64,000 nt of DNA from Bacteroidia bacterium (GTDB lineage: Bacteria > Bacteroidota > Bacteroidia > Palsa-965), in contig JALONL010000002.1 in NCBI GenBank assembly GCA_025454955.1, positions 1 to 64,000 of the forward strand, in the 5' to 3' direction. The translations under genes were made by a program, and so were the position numbers. Below, piece after piece: positions 18,001 to 27,465 of this stretch (the stretch's first letter is position 1; each line of letters begins with the position of its first letter). The notes below the pieces were generated by a model. The model was not told the DNA's origin and did not search any database. It saw nothing but the letters and a program-made list of their open reading frames with translations.

Positions 18001-21000
18001 CAGCAGTTCGAACGGAAGTTCCATGGTGTTTGAAAGCGGCCATACTTTTTCGCGTTCCGACTGGTCGTTTTCGCCATAGCGTCCGGCCGGAGTTACTTCG
18101 AGCGGTATTTCGTATTCGTAGTAGTTGTCGGTCTGGTCGGCACCAATGCGGATGAATGCGGTAACATCGCCGTTGTTGAGCGGCTGCGAACTTCCGGGGT
18201 TGGATTCGGCGTGAACAAACATGCGCAGTTTCTGGTACGAGCGCACGTCCATGTTGTTTACCGTGCGGAACACCGCGCGCGAGTCGCCGTCTTCGAGGTT
18301 GCAGGTACGTACCGAGAGCGACTGCTCGTTCAAACGCACCAGTGTGTTGCTGTTTACGTTCTGCTCACGGTCGATGCCGGGAGGCAGTACATAGTTTACA
18401 GGCACACGATTACCGTTTTCTTCAATGTTTACGGCGGCCACATCAAACTGTGTGGTGTTCTGGTCGTTCATAATATACTCGCCAGGACGGAGCAGTGAGT
18501 ATTCGTATTTACGCCAGTCGCTGCGTACAAATTCGAGGCGGGCAAAGCGGCATACCACCGGCTTGTCCACATCCTTAAAATACATACGAATGAAACGGAT
18601 GGAGTTAAAGCCTTCTATGTTGCCCACTTTAGCCGTGAAATTGCGAACGGGAATGCGCAACTGATACCAGGTAATGGGGCGTGTGCGGCCGTCTTTGGTA
18701 ATTACGGTTGTCTGGTAAACGTCGGTAATGTAGTTGTTACCAATGTTGGCCGGATTAATGTCGCCGGGAGTGAGTTTGATACGGTATTCGTAGTAACTCT
18801 CGGTTTCATTAAGTGTATTGTCGCGGTTAATGTCTTCCTGGTTGGGCAGGGTGGTTGACTGTGTGGGATAATCTTCACTTACGCCGTCGTCGTTGGGGTC
18901 GCCCACCTGGGGCGAGTTTCTGTCGAGACCGTTAAACATTTTGTAACGATCGAGTACGCCCAGCGAAATATTATCATAGTCTGTACCGCGATAGTAGTGG
19001 AAGTTATCGCCGGCAGGGTCTTTTACGGCATTGAGGTACGCCTGCGAAGAGTTTCCGTACAACGCAGATATGTCGTTGATGTAATCGTCAAAGAACTGTG
19101 CTTCCTTGTCGTCGCCCCAGCCATCGAGGCCCACATCCTGCAGCGCGCGCTTGGCGGGGTCGTTGTCGAATGCATTTACAATAGACTGTACCGAGGGCAC
19201 CAGACCCCACGCGGAGGTGTCCACCAGCGAGAAGTTGTTGTCAACGGGCAAACCGTTTTCGAACGCATTGCGCGAATCCTTGAGTACATCTTCCGAGATG
19301 TTTCCGAGGTTGATAACGAGTTCGCCGGTGGTGTTGCGGTCGGCCACGGGTACATCGTCGTTGTACGGATCCATTACCCAGATCTGTATAAACTCGATGT
19401 TTGCGGCCTGAAAATCGTTGGTGGTGATGCTTCGCTGGATACCGCCCCAGCGCGAGGCCGGGTTAAGCAGCGAACCATCGGCGGCGAGACCGGCGGTTAA
19501 ACCGGGCTGCGGGTTTACGTCGAAGTTATACGGACCGCGCTCGGCCGGATAAAACGCCATATCGAGCATGGCCACGTTTAGCGGCTGGCCGTTTGGCGGC
19601 TGGCGGTTGGGGAATACCTCGGTTTCGAGTACCTCGCGGGTGAGGTGGTTGGAAAGATCGGTTACGGTAAGGTGCGACGGTTTGAGGTTGTTATCGGGCC
19701 GCAGGAAGAGCGGGTCGATTACATACCAGTTGAGCAGGGCGCGGTTCATGCCACTGCGCAGGTCGGAGGTGCTGGCCTCGGGGAAACGCGCAGGCTGGCC
19801 CTGCGGAACCGATGCAATGCTCCAGCCCTGCGGGGCGCGGATGTCGATGGCCGATTGTGTGCCCTCGAAATCGTCGATGTACGAGTTGCCTTCTTTACCA
19901 ATGGCGCGGTTGTGGCCCGGAATAAGCTGTGCAAATTCGCCCTGTGCGGCAATAGACGAGGGTGCCTTGGTTTCGATCAGTGGCAGTTTGTCTATCATGC
20001 GGGTGAGGATGGGCAACTCTGTGCGGTAGTTTAAGTCAAAGCCCCACATGGTATTGCTCATCGGTTCATCGCCAATGTTTATTTTTTGGGTAACCGGGCG
20101 CTCGGTAAGGTTCATAACCGTAGCCCCGATATTGAAATCGCGGTTTACCCGGTAATCGAAGTGTGTACCGAAAAGTGTTTTCGTCTGGATATTGAACAGC
20201 GAATTACTTTCGAGCGAAATCTTGATGGGCACGCCCGAATTGAGCACACTTTCGTTAATGATTTTTACGCGGCCCAGGGTGTAATCCACCGTATAATCGG
20301 CATTCTCGGTAAGTGGCGCACCGCCTGCGGTTACCCGCACCGAACCGGGCGGAATGTTTACCGCATTGAGGGAAATATCGGAATTGGATGATGATTTGTA
20401 AGAACCTTTGAGTTTGAAGCGGTTTTTACCGGCAAAGGCGGTTTGGGCAATGATTTTGGTGGAATCGTAAAGTTGCTGATAACTGTATTGCAGGCGTAGC
20501 TGTGGTAAGGTTCCGGTGGGATCAATCTTTTCCTCAAGGAATTTACCAAATGGTTCAACCACCGGAAAAATTACACGCCCGTTTGCAGCATTAATAGTGA
20601 CTTTATCCATAAAGTCGAATTGCCCGTCGGGCGAAGCCTGCTGCTGCTGGTTGAGGAAGTCGAATTCAAAAACCTGCACAAGTGGCTTACCGTCTATATC
20701 TCCTTCGGCAATAAAGGGAATATCGGTACCGGTAGAAGGGTTGTTGTACCAGATCTGGAGGTTGAAATCCTGTGGGTTTACCTGAAAAGCACCAATGGAA
20801 TAGATGTTTTTCATCATCAGATCCCAGAGTTTAAACTCGTACTGTCCGGTAAGATTGCTTATTTTGGGTACGTTGTTGGTGCTTTTCAGCATTTTCACAA
20901 TAAGCGCATCCTGACCGGTAACCCCGTCGGTAGAAAATTCGCCTACCTGATAGGTTCGTCCGTTAAGGGTGTACTGATAGGCCACACCCAGCACTTCGTC

Positions 21001-22425
21001 CTGGTTGAGTGCCTGGTTGAGCGAAATGTAACCGAGGCGTTCGTTGTAGGTAAACTCGGTGGGTTGCAGACGGCGGGCGTTGTTTACACGCTCGTAGTTT
21101 ACAGACTGAGCAAATCCGAACGGATCGAGCGGAGTAAAGGTGCTTTGGATGGGCGTATTAATATTCCGCACATCGTCGTAAGTAGTTTTAAGGAGTTCGT
21201 AGAGGTTGTTTCCCCCATTGCGCGGCACGGTTCCGGCAGAATCGACAATAAAGCCTGTACCTACAAGCTCAAGGCTGTCTTCGCCGAGGTCGGTGAAAGC
21301 TACCAGGTTGCGGGTGTTTTCCACCACGCCGGTGCGGTTGGTTACCCACACTTCGATACGGGTAATTTGTACACCGGAGTTAATGAGCGGGCGGGTGCTG
21401 AGTGCGCCGTCGTAATTATCGTAAAAGTATTGCGAGAGGAAGAAGTGTCGGTTGGCTTCGTAGTTGTCGCCGCTTACTTCGAAGTTGCTTATCTGCGCAC
21501 CGCCGGTAACGTTTACTTCCGACTTTCTGCCGCGTTCCTGCGACACAATGCTGGTTACGGTGAGGCGGCCAAACTGAAGCTGAGTTTTGATACCAAACAG
21601 CGACTGGCTGCCGGTAATGAGTGTGGTATTGAGGCCGAAGTTTACGTTACCCGCTTCAATTTTCTTGATGATTTCGTCTTCAAAGCCGGTGTATTCCAGC
21701 TTCATCTGGTTTTCGAAATCGAAGGTGGATTCGGTGTTGTAGTTGGTAGTGAGTTTGAGTTTTTCGCCAATCTTACCTACCACGTTAAGCTGAATTTTTT
21801 CGTCGAAATCGAAAGTGGCCACACGGCGCTGGCGTTCGGGCAGTGCGGGGTTGTCGGTGCGGTTTATGTTTACACCGAAAATGAGTTCGGCCGAGCCCTG
21901 GGGGCGGATGTCGATGGTGCCACCGCCAAAGATGCGGTCGAAGCCTTCGCTGTTGATTTTAATGGGCGGGATGATTCCGTTTCCGCCGCGCTGCTGGTTC
22001 TGGCTTTCGGCATGTACACGCTGGCGCCAGTAGTCGCGCGCCGATTTTTTCATGTCGTAGTACATGTATTCTTCCAGCGTAAGCTGCATGGGCGGGCGGT
22101 AGTTGAGCCGGTTGCCCAGTTTTTGCTCTACGAGGTAGGTGGCCGAATCGCCGGGGACGAAAGTAACGGAGGTTTGTATGTTGGAGGGATCCTGAAGTTT
22201 TAGTGTACCGTTGTTGTTGAAATAAAGAGGGTCGAGGCCCGACTGGTCGGTAAACTGACTGGGGCTGGTGGCGGGGTCGCTCACGGGACTGTCAACCGGC
22301 ATAATTTCGTAGCCGGTATTGTAGCGCGATGCTTTGGTGTATGCTTCGCTGTTGCTGGTAACAACAGACACGAGCATCACCGCAGCAGCGGAGCCGGAAA
22401 GCAGGTATTTCAGAGTCGGTTTCAA
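15094..22425 (-). CDS. sprA: SprA/Sov, T9SS outer-membrane translocon
   Basis: A 2,443-residue outer-membrane beta-barrel that forms the protein-conducting channel of the type IX secretion system. It serves gliding adhesins and sorting-domain enzymes. The N-terminus has a hydrophobic signal-like segment (about residues 7-24). The segments LNYRPPMQLTLEEYMYYDMKK and GGTIDIRPQGSAELIFGVNIN, and repeated TFDFE/NMKLEYTG elements, are SprA features. A Pro/Gly-rich low-complexity stretch (RPGGAPERPGAGGPSRPGAP) lies within the C-terminal half. The length is within the usual 2,300-2,500 range. The start codon is TTG; no ATG occurs nearby in frame. It is the last gene of maeB-ruvA-sprA, 33 nt after ruvA. 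Its substrates probably include the sorting-domain proteins encoded at 36-63 kb. Confidence 0.96.
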   Translation of the reverse strand: MKPTLKYLLSGSAAAVMLVSVVTSNSEAYTKASRYNTGYEIMPVDSPVSDPATSPSQFTDQSGLDPLYFNNNGTLKLQDPSNIQTSVTFVPGDSATYLVEQKLGNRLNYRPPMQLTLEEYMYYDMKKSARDYWRQRVHAESQNQQRGGNGIIPPIKINSEGFDRIFGGGTIDIRPQGSAELIFGVNINRTDNPALPERQRRVATFDFDEKIQLNVVGKIGEKLKLTTNYNTESTFDFENQMKLEYTGFEDEIIKKIEAGNVNFGLNTTLITGSQSLFGIKTQLQFGRLTVTSIVSQERGRKSEVNVTGGAQISNFEVSGDNYEANRHFFLSQYFYDNYDGALSTRPLINSGVQITRIEVWVTNRTGVVENTRNLVAFTDLGEDSLELVGTGFIVDSAGTVPRNGGNNLYELLKTTYDDVRNINTPIQSTFTPLDPFGFAQSVNYERVNNARRLQPTEFTYNERLGYISLNQALNQDEVLGVAYQYTLNGRTYQVGEFSTDGVTGQDALIVKMLKSTNNVPKISNLTGQYEFKLWDLMMKNIYSIGAFQVNPQDFNLQIWYNNPSTGTDIPFIAEGDIDGKPLVQVFEFDFLNQQQQASPDGQFDFMDKVTINAANGRVIFPVVEPFGKFLEEKIDPTGTLPQLRLQYSYQQLYDSTKIIAQTAFAGKNRFKLKGSYKSSSNSDISLNAVNIPPGSVRVTAGGAPLTENADYTVDYTLGRVKIINESVLNSGVPIKISLESNSLFNIQTKTLFGTHFDYRVNRDFNIGATVMNLTERPVTQKINIGDEPMSNTMWGFDLNYRTELPILTRMIDKLPLIETKAPSSIAAQGEFAQLIPGHNRAIGKEGNSYIDDFEGTQSAIDIRAPQGWSIASVPQGQPARFPEASTSDLRSGMNRALLNWYVIDPLFLRPDNNLKPSHLTVTDLSNHLTREVLETEVFPNRQPPNGQPLNVAMLDMAFYPAERGPYNFDVNPQPGLTAGLAADGSLLNPASRWGGIQRSITTNDFQAANIEFIQIWVMDPYNDDVPVADRNTTGELVINLGNISEDVLKDSRNAFENGLPVDNNFSLVDTSAWGLVPSVQSIVNAFDNDPAKRALQDVGLDGWGDDKEAQFFDDYINDISALYGNSSQAYLNAVKDPAGDNFHYYRGTDYDNISLGVLDRYKMFNGLDRNSPQVGDPNDDGVSEDYPTQSTTLPNQEDINRDNTLNETESYYEYRIKLTPGDINPANIGNNYITDVYQTTVITKDGRTRPITWYQLRIPVRNFTAKVGNIEGFNSIRFIRMYFKDVDKPVVCRFARLEFVRSDWRKYEYSLLRPGEYIMNDQNTTQFDVAAVNIEENGNRVPVNYVLPPGIDREQNVNSNTLVRLNEQSLSVRTCNLEDGDSRAVFRTVNNMDVRSYQKLRMFVHAESNPGSSQPLNNGDVTAFIRIGADQTDNYYEYEIPLEVTPAGRYGENDQSEREKVWPLSNTMELPFELLQFVKQQRNLEQAAGRVSITQEFTLADPDNPARKVTVKGNPNLAMIRVFVLGVRNPKKTSATPNDDGIPKCAEVWFNELRLTDFVEDGGWAATARVTARLADFGVVNLSGNMATPNFGSIEKKVSERLREQQVNYDVSTQLELGRFFPEKAGISLPFFWNYGETYITPQFNPLDPDILLKPLLGNESLLSDRQKDSLAGASVDYTRRRGYNFTNVHKERSKGKKVSFPWDISNFSASYAYTEIYRHNVNIEYSSIRNYRGQLTYSYTPQVKPFKPFDKAGWAKSKWFTLIREISIAPLPSNVAFTTDLNRSYSEIKNRNITGFGDVFVPTNFNKNFVWTRNYTLRWDLMKNLKLDFSADNLGQVLEPVGKIDTDAKRDSLIDNIRALGTTMNYHHQTNVNYTVPINKIPAFDWLTASVRYSSGYTWQRAPLAADTLGNVVGNNAQWQYTGQANMTTLYNKIPYFKKVNQKRPGGAPERPGAGGPSRPGAPQQSPRDSTKKKDDQFLILDYLARLVMSVRTVSFNYSENATLALPGYSRRTRILGMDENFQGPGWGFIFGQQEGFGPGNDSFPLYASNQGWLVQTQSLFTPFTQGKTQTLTGRAQLEPFPDLRIELNISRNYTRNESAFYRWTGTGYEKQSPVETGSFSMSIITWRTAFVRDDRTTRSNEAFQQFLNNRAVISSRLGQENPNSAGILNTGFADGYSKASQDVAIPAFLAAYTGGRAETRSTNMFPAIPLPNWRITFDGLTKYKKIKKHFKVITLAHTYRSTYTLGGFTTNLNFVDGNNDGFSDNVRNVNSDFEAEFQFSNVQISEQFSPLIGVDMTWTNSLLTRVEYKKDRTLSLSLANLQLTEVSGRELVIGLGYRFDEVELKPLKKAFKGKAPKSAMNLRADVSFRNNQTVIRRSIEEFNQLTAGQNILSIKTSCDYQLTKDLMIRAFFDRVMTNPLISSSFKTANTNAGISLRFTLQ

Positions 22426-22458
22426 GCCTGTGGTTTGGATCAGGAGTGATACTTTACT

Positions 22459-23046
22459 TTATAAATTCTTGAGTGCCAGTTTAATTAGCTGTTCAACAGA
22501 CACCACGTTTCCTTCGGCACGGAGTACTTTATCAACAGCTTTTTCGGCAAGGTTCCGCGCAAACCCGAGCATTACCAGCGCGGATAACGCTTCGTCGCGC
22601 AATTTATTGTCTGCTGCAAAAAAAGTTGTGGCGGTGGCCGTGTCAGACTTGCCGAGTTTTCCTTTGAGATCGACAATAATGCGCTGGGCCGATTTTTCGC
22701 CAATTCCTTTTACTCCTTTGAGCACTGCCACATTGCCGGTGAGTATGGCTCCGGCAATTTCGGAGGCGGTGAGCGAGGAAAGGATCATTCGTGCGGTGCC
22801 GGGGCCCACGCCGGAAACGGAAATGAGGTGACGGAAGAGTTCGCGTTCTTCTTCGTCGGCAAAACCATAGAGCACATGGGCATCTTCGCGCACGGCAAGG
22901 TGTGCGTAGAGGCGGGCTTTTTCGCTGCTGCCTATTTTTGAGTAGGTGTTAAGCGAAATGTGCAGCAGATAACCCACACCGCCACAGTCTATTACTGCGT
23001 AAGTGGGGGTTTTCTCGGTAATGCGTCCTTCAAAATGATTGTACAT
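22459..23046 (-). CDS. ruvA: Holliday junction branch migration protein RuvA
   Basis: A 195-residue subunit that binds four-way DNA junctions and loads the RuvB motor during recombinational repair. Domain I starts MYNHFEGRITEKTPTYAVID. The paired helix-hairpin-helix motifs appear as LISVSGVGPGTARMILSS and LKGVKGIGEKSAQRIIVDLKGKL. The C-terminal domain III, which contacts RuvB, is at about 145-195. It sits between maeB (15-nt gap) and sprA (33-nt gap). ruvB and ruvC are not adjacent. Confidence 0.97.
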   Translation of the reverse strand: MYNHFEGRITEKTPTYAVIDCGGVGYLLHISLNTYSKIGSSEKARLYAHLAVREDAHVLYGFADEEERELFRHLISVSGVGPGTARMILSSLTASEIAGAILTGNVAVLKGVKGIGEKSAQRIIVDLKGKLGKSDTATATTFFAADNKLRDEALSALVMLGFARNLAEKAVDKVLRAEGNVVSVEQLIKLALKNL

Positions 23047-23061
23047 TCGAACTGCTTCCTT

Positions 23062-25332
23062 CTATCGGCGCGACTGTGCATCGACAACCGCAATAATGAC
23101 CATGTTTACAATTTCACGCACCGAACTTCCTAGTTGCAACACGTGTACGGGCTTTTTAAGGCCCATGAGCAGCGGCCCTATGGCTTCTGCCCCACCCATT
23201 TCCTGCATCAGCTTGTAGGCAATGTTGCCCGAAGCGAGGTTGGGGAAAATGAGCGTGTTTACGCGTTTGTCCACCAGTTCGCTGAAAGGGAACTGTTCTT
23301 TAAGCAGCTCGTTATTCAGCGCGAAGTTGGCCTGGAGATCGCCGTCCACAATTAAACCGGGGTACTCGCTGTGCAAACGGGCAACTGCTTCGCTCACTTT
23401 AACCGGTGTGGGTCCTTCGGTAGAACCGAAGTTTGTGTAAGAAAGCAGGGCAATGCGGGGTACAATGTTAAACTGCCGCACTGTTTGCGCCGTGAGCACG
23501 GTAATGTCAACCAGTTCCTGTGCCGTCGGATCTACATTCATAGTCGTATCGGCATAGAAATAGTTGCCTTGTTTTGTGGACATAATATACATTCCGGCCA
23601 CGCGGTTTACACCATCCTGAACGCCAATGCATTCGAGAGCGGGTTTAATGGGGATGGCGTATTTTCGGGTAAGGCCCGAGATCATGGCATCGGCCATGCC
23701 TGTTTCCACCATCATTGCCCCGAAATAGTTTCGGTCGAGCATGGTTTTGCGGGCTTCAAACAGGGTGTAGCCGCGGCGTTTGCGCTTCTGGAAGAGCATA
23801 TCGCCAAAAATGCGGCGGTTTTCTTCCTGCGAGGCATCGCGCGGGTCGATGATGGTGATATCGCCCAGATCGAGGTTGTAGTCGGCAATGAGTGCGCGTA
23901 TGCGTTCGGCATCGCCCAGGAGGATGGGCTTGGCAATGCCTTCGTCGCGCACGAGCTGGGCGGCTTTGAGTATTTTGTAGTGGTCGGCCTCGGCAAACAC
24001 AATGCGTTTGGGGTTGGCTTTGGCTTTGGCGGCCAGCCCGCGCATGAGTTTGTTGTCGAGTCCGAGGCGGTTGTTGAGTTCGTTGCGGTAGGCATCCCAG
24101 TCGGTAATTTCGCGGCGTGCCACACCCGATTCGATGGCGGCTTTGGCCACGGCGGGGGCCACGGTGGAAATGAGGCGGGGGTCGATGGGTTTGGGAATGA
24201 TGTACTCGGGGCCGAAAGCGAGGTTGCGGATGTCGTAGGCCATGTTTACATCGTCGGGCACTGCTTCTTTGGCCAGCATGGCAATGGCCTGTGCGGCGGC
24301 GAGTTTCATTTCCTCGTTAATTTTTGTGGCGCGCACATCGAGCGCACCGCGGAAAATGAATGGGAAGCCGAGTACGTTGTTTACCTGGTTGGGATGGTCG
24401 CTGCGGCCGGTGGCGAGGATAATGTCTTCGCGGGCGGCTTTGGCGTCGTCGTACGCAATTTCGGGATCGGGGTTGGCCAGGGCAAACACAATGGGGCGTG
24501 CGGCCATGGTCTGAATCATTTCGGCCGTTACAATGTTGCCTTTGGAGAGGCCCACAAACACATCGGCACCTGCCATGGCCTCGGCCAGACTTTGCAGGCC
24601 GCGGGGCGGCGTGGCGAAATATTGTTTGTATTCGTCGAGGTCGGTGCGGTCGGTGGTAATTACGCCCTTGCTGTCGAGCATGGTTATATTTTCGCGCTTC
24701 ACGCCCACGGCAATGTACATTTTGGCGCACGAAATGGCCGATGCGCCGGCACCGTTTACCACCAATTTTACGCTGCCAATATCTTTACCGGCCAGTTCGC
24801 AGGCATTTATAAGAGCCGCACTCGAAATAATGGCCGTACCATGCTGGTCGTCGTGCATGAGCGGAATGTCGAGCTCTTCCTTGAGGCGCTTTTCAATTTC
24901 AAAGCATTCGGGAGCCTTAATGTCTTCGAGGTTTATGCCGCCAAATGTGGGTGCAATGTTTTTTACGGTTTGCACAAAGGCATCCACGTCTTTGGTATCT
25001 ACTTCGATATCAAATACGTCGATATCCGCATAAATTTTAAAGAGCATTCCCTTCCCTTCCATCACCGGTTTGGAGGCCAGCGCGCCAATATCGCCCAAAC
25101 CCAGCACGGCGGTGCCGTTTGATATTACAGCCACCAGATTGCCCTTGGCAGTGTATCGGTAGGCATCCTGCGGTTCTTTTTCAATTTCGAGGCAGGGTTC
25201 GGCCACACCCGGCGAGTAAGCCAGGGTAAGATCACGCTGTGAACTGTATGGTTTTGTGGGAACAACTTCAATTTTACCGGGACGGCCCTGCTCGTGGTAA
25301 TCGAGGGCATCCTGTTTGCGAAATTTAGACAT
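23062..25332 (-). CDS. maeB: NADP-dependent malic enzyme with phosphotransacetylase-like domain
   Basis: A 756-residue MaeB-type enzyme that decarboxylates malate to pyruvate with reduction of NADP. The malic enzyme half (about 1-400) has [37 protein letters not shown], the metal site [12 protein letters not shown] and the nucleotide loop [13 protein letters not shown]. The C-terminal half (about 430-756) is phosphate acetyltransferase-like and is thought to be regulatory rather than catalytic in this family. It is the first gene of a minus-strand group with ruvA and sprA. A short hairpin (CCGTTTG-n4-CAAACGG, 25364-25381) lies about 30 nt upstream of the start. Confidence 0.96.
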   Translation of the reverse strand: MSKFRKQDALDYHEQGRPGKIEVVPTKPYSSQRDLTLAYSPGVAEPCLEIEKEPQDAYRYTAKGNLVAVISNGTAVLGLGDIGALASKPVMEGKGMLFKIYADIDVFDIEVDTKDVDAFVQTVKNIAPTFGGINLEDIKAPECFEIEKRLKEELDIPLMHDDQHGTAIISSAALINACELAGKDIGSVKLVVNGAGASAISCAKMYIAVGVKRENITMLDSKGVITTDRTDLDEYKQYFATPPRGLQSLAEAMAGADVFVGLSKGNIVTAEMIQTMAARPIVFALANPDPEIAYDDAKAAREDIILATGRSDHPNQVNNVLGFPFIFRGALDVRATKINEEMKLAAAQAIAMLAKEAVPDDVNMAYDIRNLAFGPEYIIPKPIDPRLISTVAPAVAKAAIESGVARREITDWDAYRNELNNRLGLDNKLMRGLAAKAKANPKRIVFAEADHYKILKAAQLVRDEGIAKPILLGDAERIRALIADYNLDLGDITIIDPRDASQEENRRIFGDMLFQKRKRRGYTLFEARKTMLDRNYFGAMMVETGMADAMISGLTRKYAIPIKPALECIGVQDGVNRVAGMYIMSTKQGNYFYADTTMNVDPTAQELVDITVLTAQTVRQFNIVPRIALLSYTNFGSTEGPTPVKVSEAVARLHSEYPGLIVDGDLQANFALNNELLKEQFPFSELVDKRVNTLIFPNLASGNIAYKLMQEMGGAEAIGPLLMGLKKPVHVLQLGSSVREIVNMVIIAVVDAQSRR

Positions 25333-25768
25333 AAGCGTAATTCGTTCTTTTACAATTTGGGAGCCGTTTGCTTACAAACGGGCGAACGACGAAGATACGG
25401 AATTTGAATGTTTGTGCGCCGCAGGCAAAAAACTGCATTGGGTTGATTTGCAAAATGTTAAGCGCGTGGCAAATTTTATTTTAGGGTTGATTTTGTTTAA
25501 CAAGGCTTTGCCCGGAGAAACACTTACCCATCATCAAATTTACTTCGCCAAAAAACATTTGCAGTACCAATCATCAATCCCTGTTTTTTTACACCTATTG
25601 TAACAATACAATAGTGTTTCTCTGGCACCTGAATTTGATTAAGTTTTTCCAGAAAACATAAAACAACATTTCCTTTTTGCTAACATTTTGGCCCGAAAAG
25701 AACAAAAACATTCTGTTTGTATTAGCTTAGAGGCTGTTAGCAAAAATTAGAATTGTATTCCTCTTTTT
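25333..25768. other. 436-bp intergenic region between divergent maeB and sirtuin genes
   Basis: Holds the upstream regions of both genes. Near maeB there is an inverted repeat, CCGTTTG-CTTA-CAAACGG (25364-25381), which could be an operator or leader hairpin. The rest becomes AT-rich toward the sirtuin gene and contains no convincing gene. The frame at 25316-25603 has no family likeness. Confidence 0.5.
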
Positions 25769-26473
25769 ATGGCCGTTAAAAAAAGAAAAATCGTGGTGTT
25801 TACCGGTGCCGGAATCAGCGCCGAAAGTGGCATCAGTACATTCCGCGACAATGGCGGACTTTGGGATAAGTACGACGTGCGCGAAGTAGCCACACCCGAA
25901 GCCTGGGTGAAAAATCCGGAGCTGGTGCTTCGATTTTACAACGAGCGGCGCAAAAATGTGCTGGAAGCAGCGCCCAACGAAGGACACAAGGCACTGGTGC
26001 TGCTCGAAAAGAAGTTCGATGTGCAAATCATTACACAAAATATTGACGATTTGCATGAGCGTGCCGGCTCAAAAAACATTGTGCATCTGCACGGCGAAAT
26101 TTTCAAATCGCGCAGCACAAAAAACCCGCAGCTTATTTACCCCATAAAAGGCTGGGAACTCAACCCCGGCGACAAATGCGAACTCGGCTCACAACTTCGT
26201 CCGCACATAGTATGGTTTGGCGAAATGGTGCCCGAAATGGAAAATGCACAGGAAATTGCTGCCAAGGCCGATGTGTTTGTAATTATTGGCACCTCGCTCA
26301 ATGTTTACCCGGCCGCCAACCTGCTGCATTTTACACCGCCGCGCTGCCCCATGTTTCTCATCGACCCGAACGATGTAAACTCGCAGGCGGGAAGCAATAT
26401 CATTCACATCCGCAACACGGCTTCCAAAGGTGTGCCGATACTGGTAGAACAGTTGCTGAGCGGAAAAATCTGA
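25769..26473 (+). CDS. Sir2-family NAD-dependent protein deacylase (zinc-less type)
   Basis: A 234-residue sirtuin that would remove acyl groups from lysines with NAD as co-substrate. The NAD-binding signature FTGAGISAESGISTFRD, the pair TQNIDDLHE and the catalytic histidine H108 in HLHGE are intact, as are RPHIVWFGEMVPE and IIGTSLNVYP. The usual zinc-binding set of four cysteines is missing: between HLHGE and RPHIVWFGE there is one cysteine only (GDKCELG). This matches a bacterial subgroup with a compact loop in place of the zinc module. It converges on the polyprenyl synthase gene, with 4 nt between the stops. Confidence 0.92.
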   Translation: MAVKKRKIVVFTGAGISAESGISTFRDNGGLWDKYDVREVATPEAWVKNPELVLRFYNERRKNVLEAAPNEGHKALVLLEKKFDVQIITQNIDDLHERAGSKNIVHLHGEIFKSRSTKNPQLIYPIKGWELNPGDKCELGSQLRPHIVWFGEMVPEMENAQEIAAKADVFVIIGTSLNVYPAANLLHFTPPRCPMFLIDPNDVNSQAGSNIIHIRNTASKGVPILVEQLLSGKI

Positions 26474-26477
26474 TCGT

Positions 26478-27455
26478 TTACACCTCTCTCACCATCAGCG
26501 CATCGGTAAATGCGCGCAGTTCGGCTTTGCGCAGGGCATCGGCTTCTGTGTGGTGCAGTGCGTCTATGGCTTTGTGATAATGCTCATTCATGCACTCACG
26601 CGCCAGATCGCGTATGCCAAGCTGGTTGAATATGGCGGTAACGGCTTCCACTTTTTCGGTACCGGCGCTGGCGGGAGCCTGCAGCCAGTTTAGCAGTTCT
26701 TCGCGTTGCAGGCCGTTGGCGCGTTGCAGGGCGCTCAGCAGCAGGAAGGTTTTTTTGTTGGCCAGAATATCGCCGCCCACCTGTTTGCCAAATGTTTTGG
26801 GGTCGCCATACACATCGAGTATGTCGTCCTGCAACTGGAATGCAATGCCAAAGAGGCGGCCAAAATCATACAGCTTCCGGGCCTCGCTTTGCGGCGCACC
26901 CACGCAAAGCGCGCCAATAGACAGCGATGCGCCGGCCAGCACCGCCGTTTTAAGTTCAATCATGCGCAGGTACTCCTCAATGGTAACTTTGCTCTGGCGC
27001 TCAAAATCCATGTCGTACTGCTGCCCTTCGCACACTTCGGCGGCTGTGCGCAGAAACATGTCGAGCACGTCAGCCAATGCCGCTGCCGGACTTTTGGTAA
27101 TGTAGCGGAATGCTTGGGTGTACATTACATCGCCGCTGAGTATGGCGGTGTTTACGTCCCACTTTTCGTGCACGGTTTGCATACCCCGGCGCAGGGGAGC
27201 ATTGTCCATAATATCATCGTGCAGCAGCGTGAAATTGTGAAACAGCTCCACGCCCATTGCCGCCGGAATGGCCGGCTCCACCTTGTCGGTAAACAGCCCG
27301 GCTCCCATGAGTGTAAGCAGCGGCCTCATGCGTTTGCCGCCCAATTTCATGGTGTAGCGCAAAGGCTCGTACAGGCCCGCAGGCTGCTGCGGAAAAGATG
27401 CGTTTACTTCATCAATGGCGGCCTGAACCAGATGGAGGTAATGAGTGGTGTTCAC
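26478..27455 (-). CDS. polyprenyl diphosphate synthase
   Basis: A 325-residue trans-prenyltransferase that chain-elongates allylic diphosphates with isopentenyl diphosphate. The first aspartate-rich motif is LLHDDIMDNAPLRRG, the second is QLQDDILDVYGD, and GGKRMRPLL is present near the N-terminus. The product chain length cannot be read with confidence; it may supply quinone side chains or carotenoid precursors. The start is GTG at 27455. It is the last gene of a four-gene minus-strand run (RND transporter, rfbA, epimerase, this gene), 10 nt after the epimerase. Confidence 0.93.
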   Translation of the reverse strand: MNTTHYLHLVQAAIDEVNASFPQQPAGLYEPLRYTMKLGGKRMRPLLTLMGAGLFTDKVEPAIPAAMGVELFHNFTLLHDDIMDNAPLRRGMQTVHEKWDVNTAILSGDVMYTQAFRYITKSPAAALADVLDMFLRTAAEVCEGQQYDMDFERQSKVTIEEYLRMIELKTAVLAGASLSIGALCVGAPQSEARKLYDFGRLFGIAFQLQDDILDVYGDPKTFGKQVGGDILANKKTFLLLSALQRANGLQREELLNWLQAPASAGTEKVEAVTAIFNQLGIRDLARECMNEHYHKAIDALHHTEADALRKAELRAFTDALMVREV

Positions 27456-27465
27456 AAAAATGCAG

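Noticed and set aside
20620..22203. 527-residue frame opposite sprA
   Set aside because: Long antisense frames are expected with this codon use; the sense strand is clearly SprA.
23371..25122. 583-residue frame opposite maeB
   Set aside because: Antisense shadow; the sense strand has all malic enzyme and phosphotransacetylase-like motifs.
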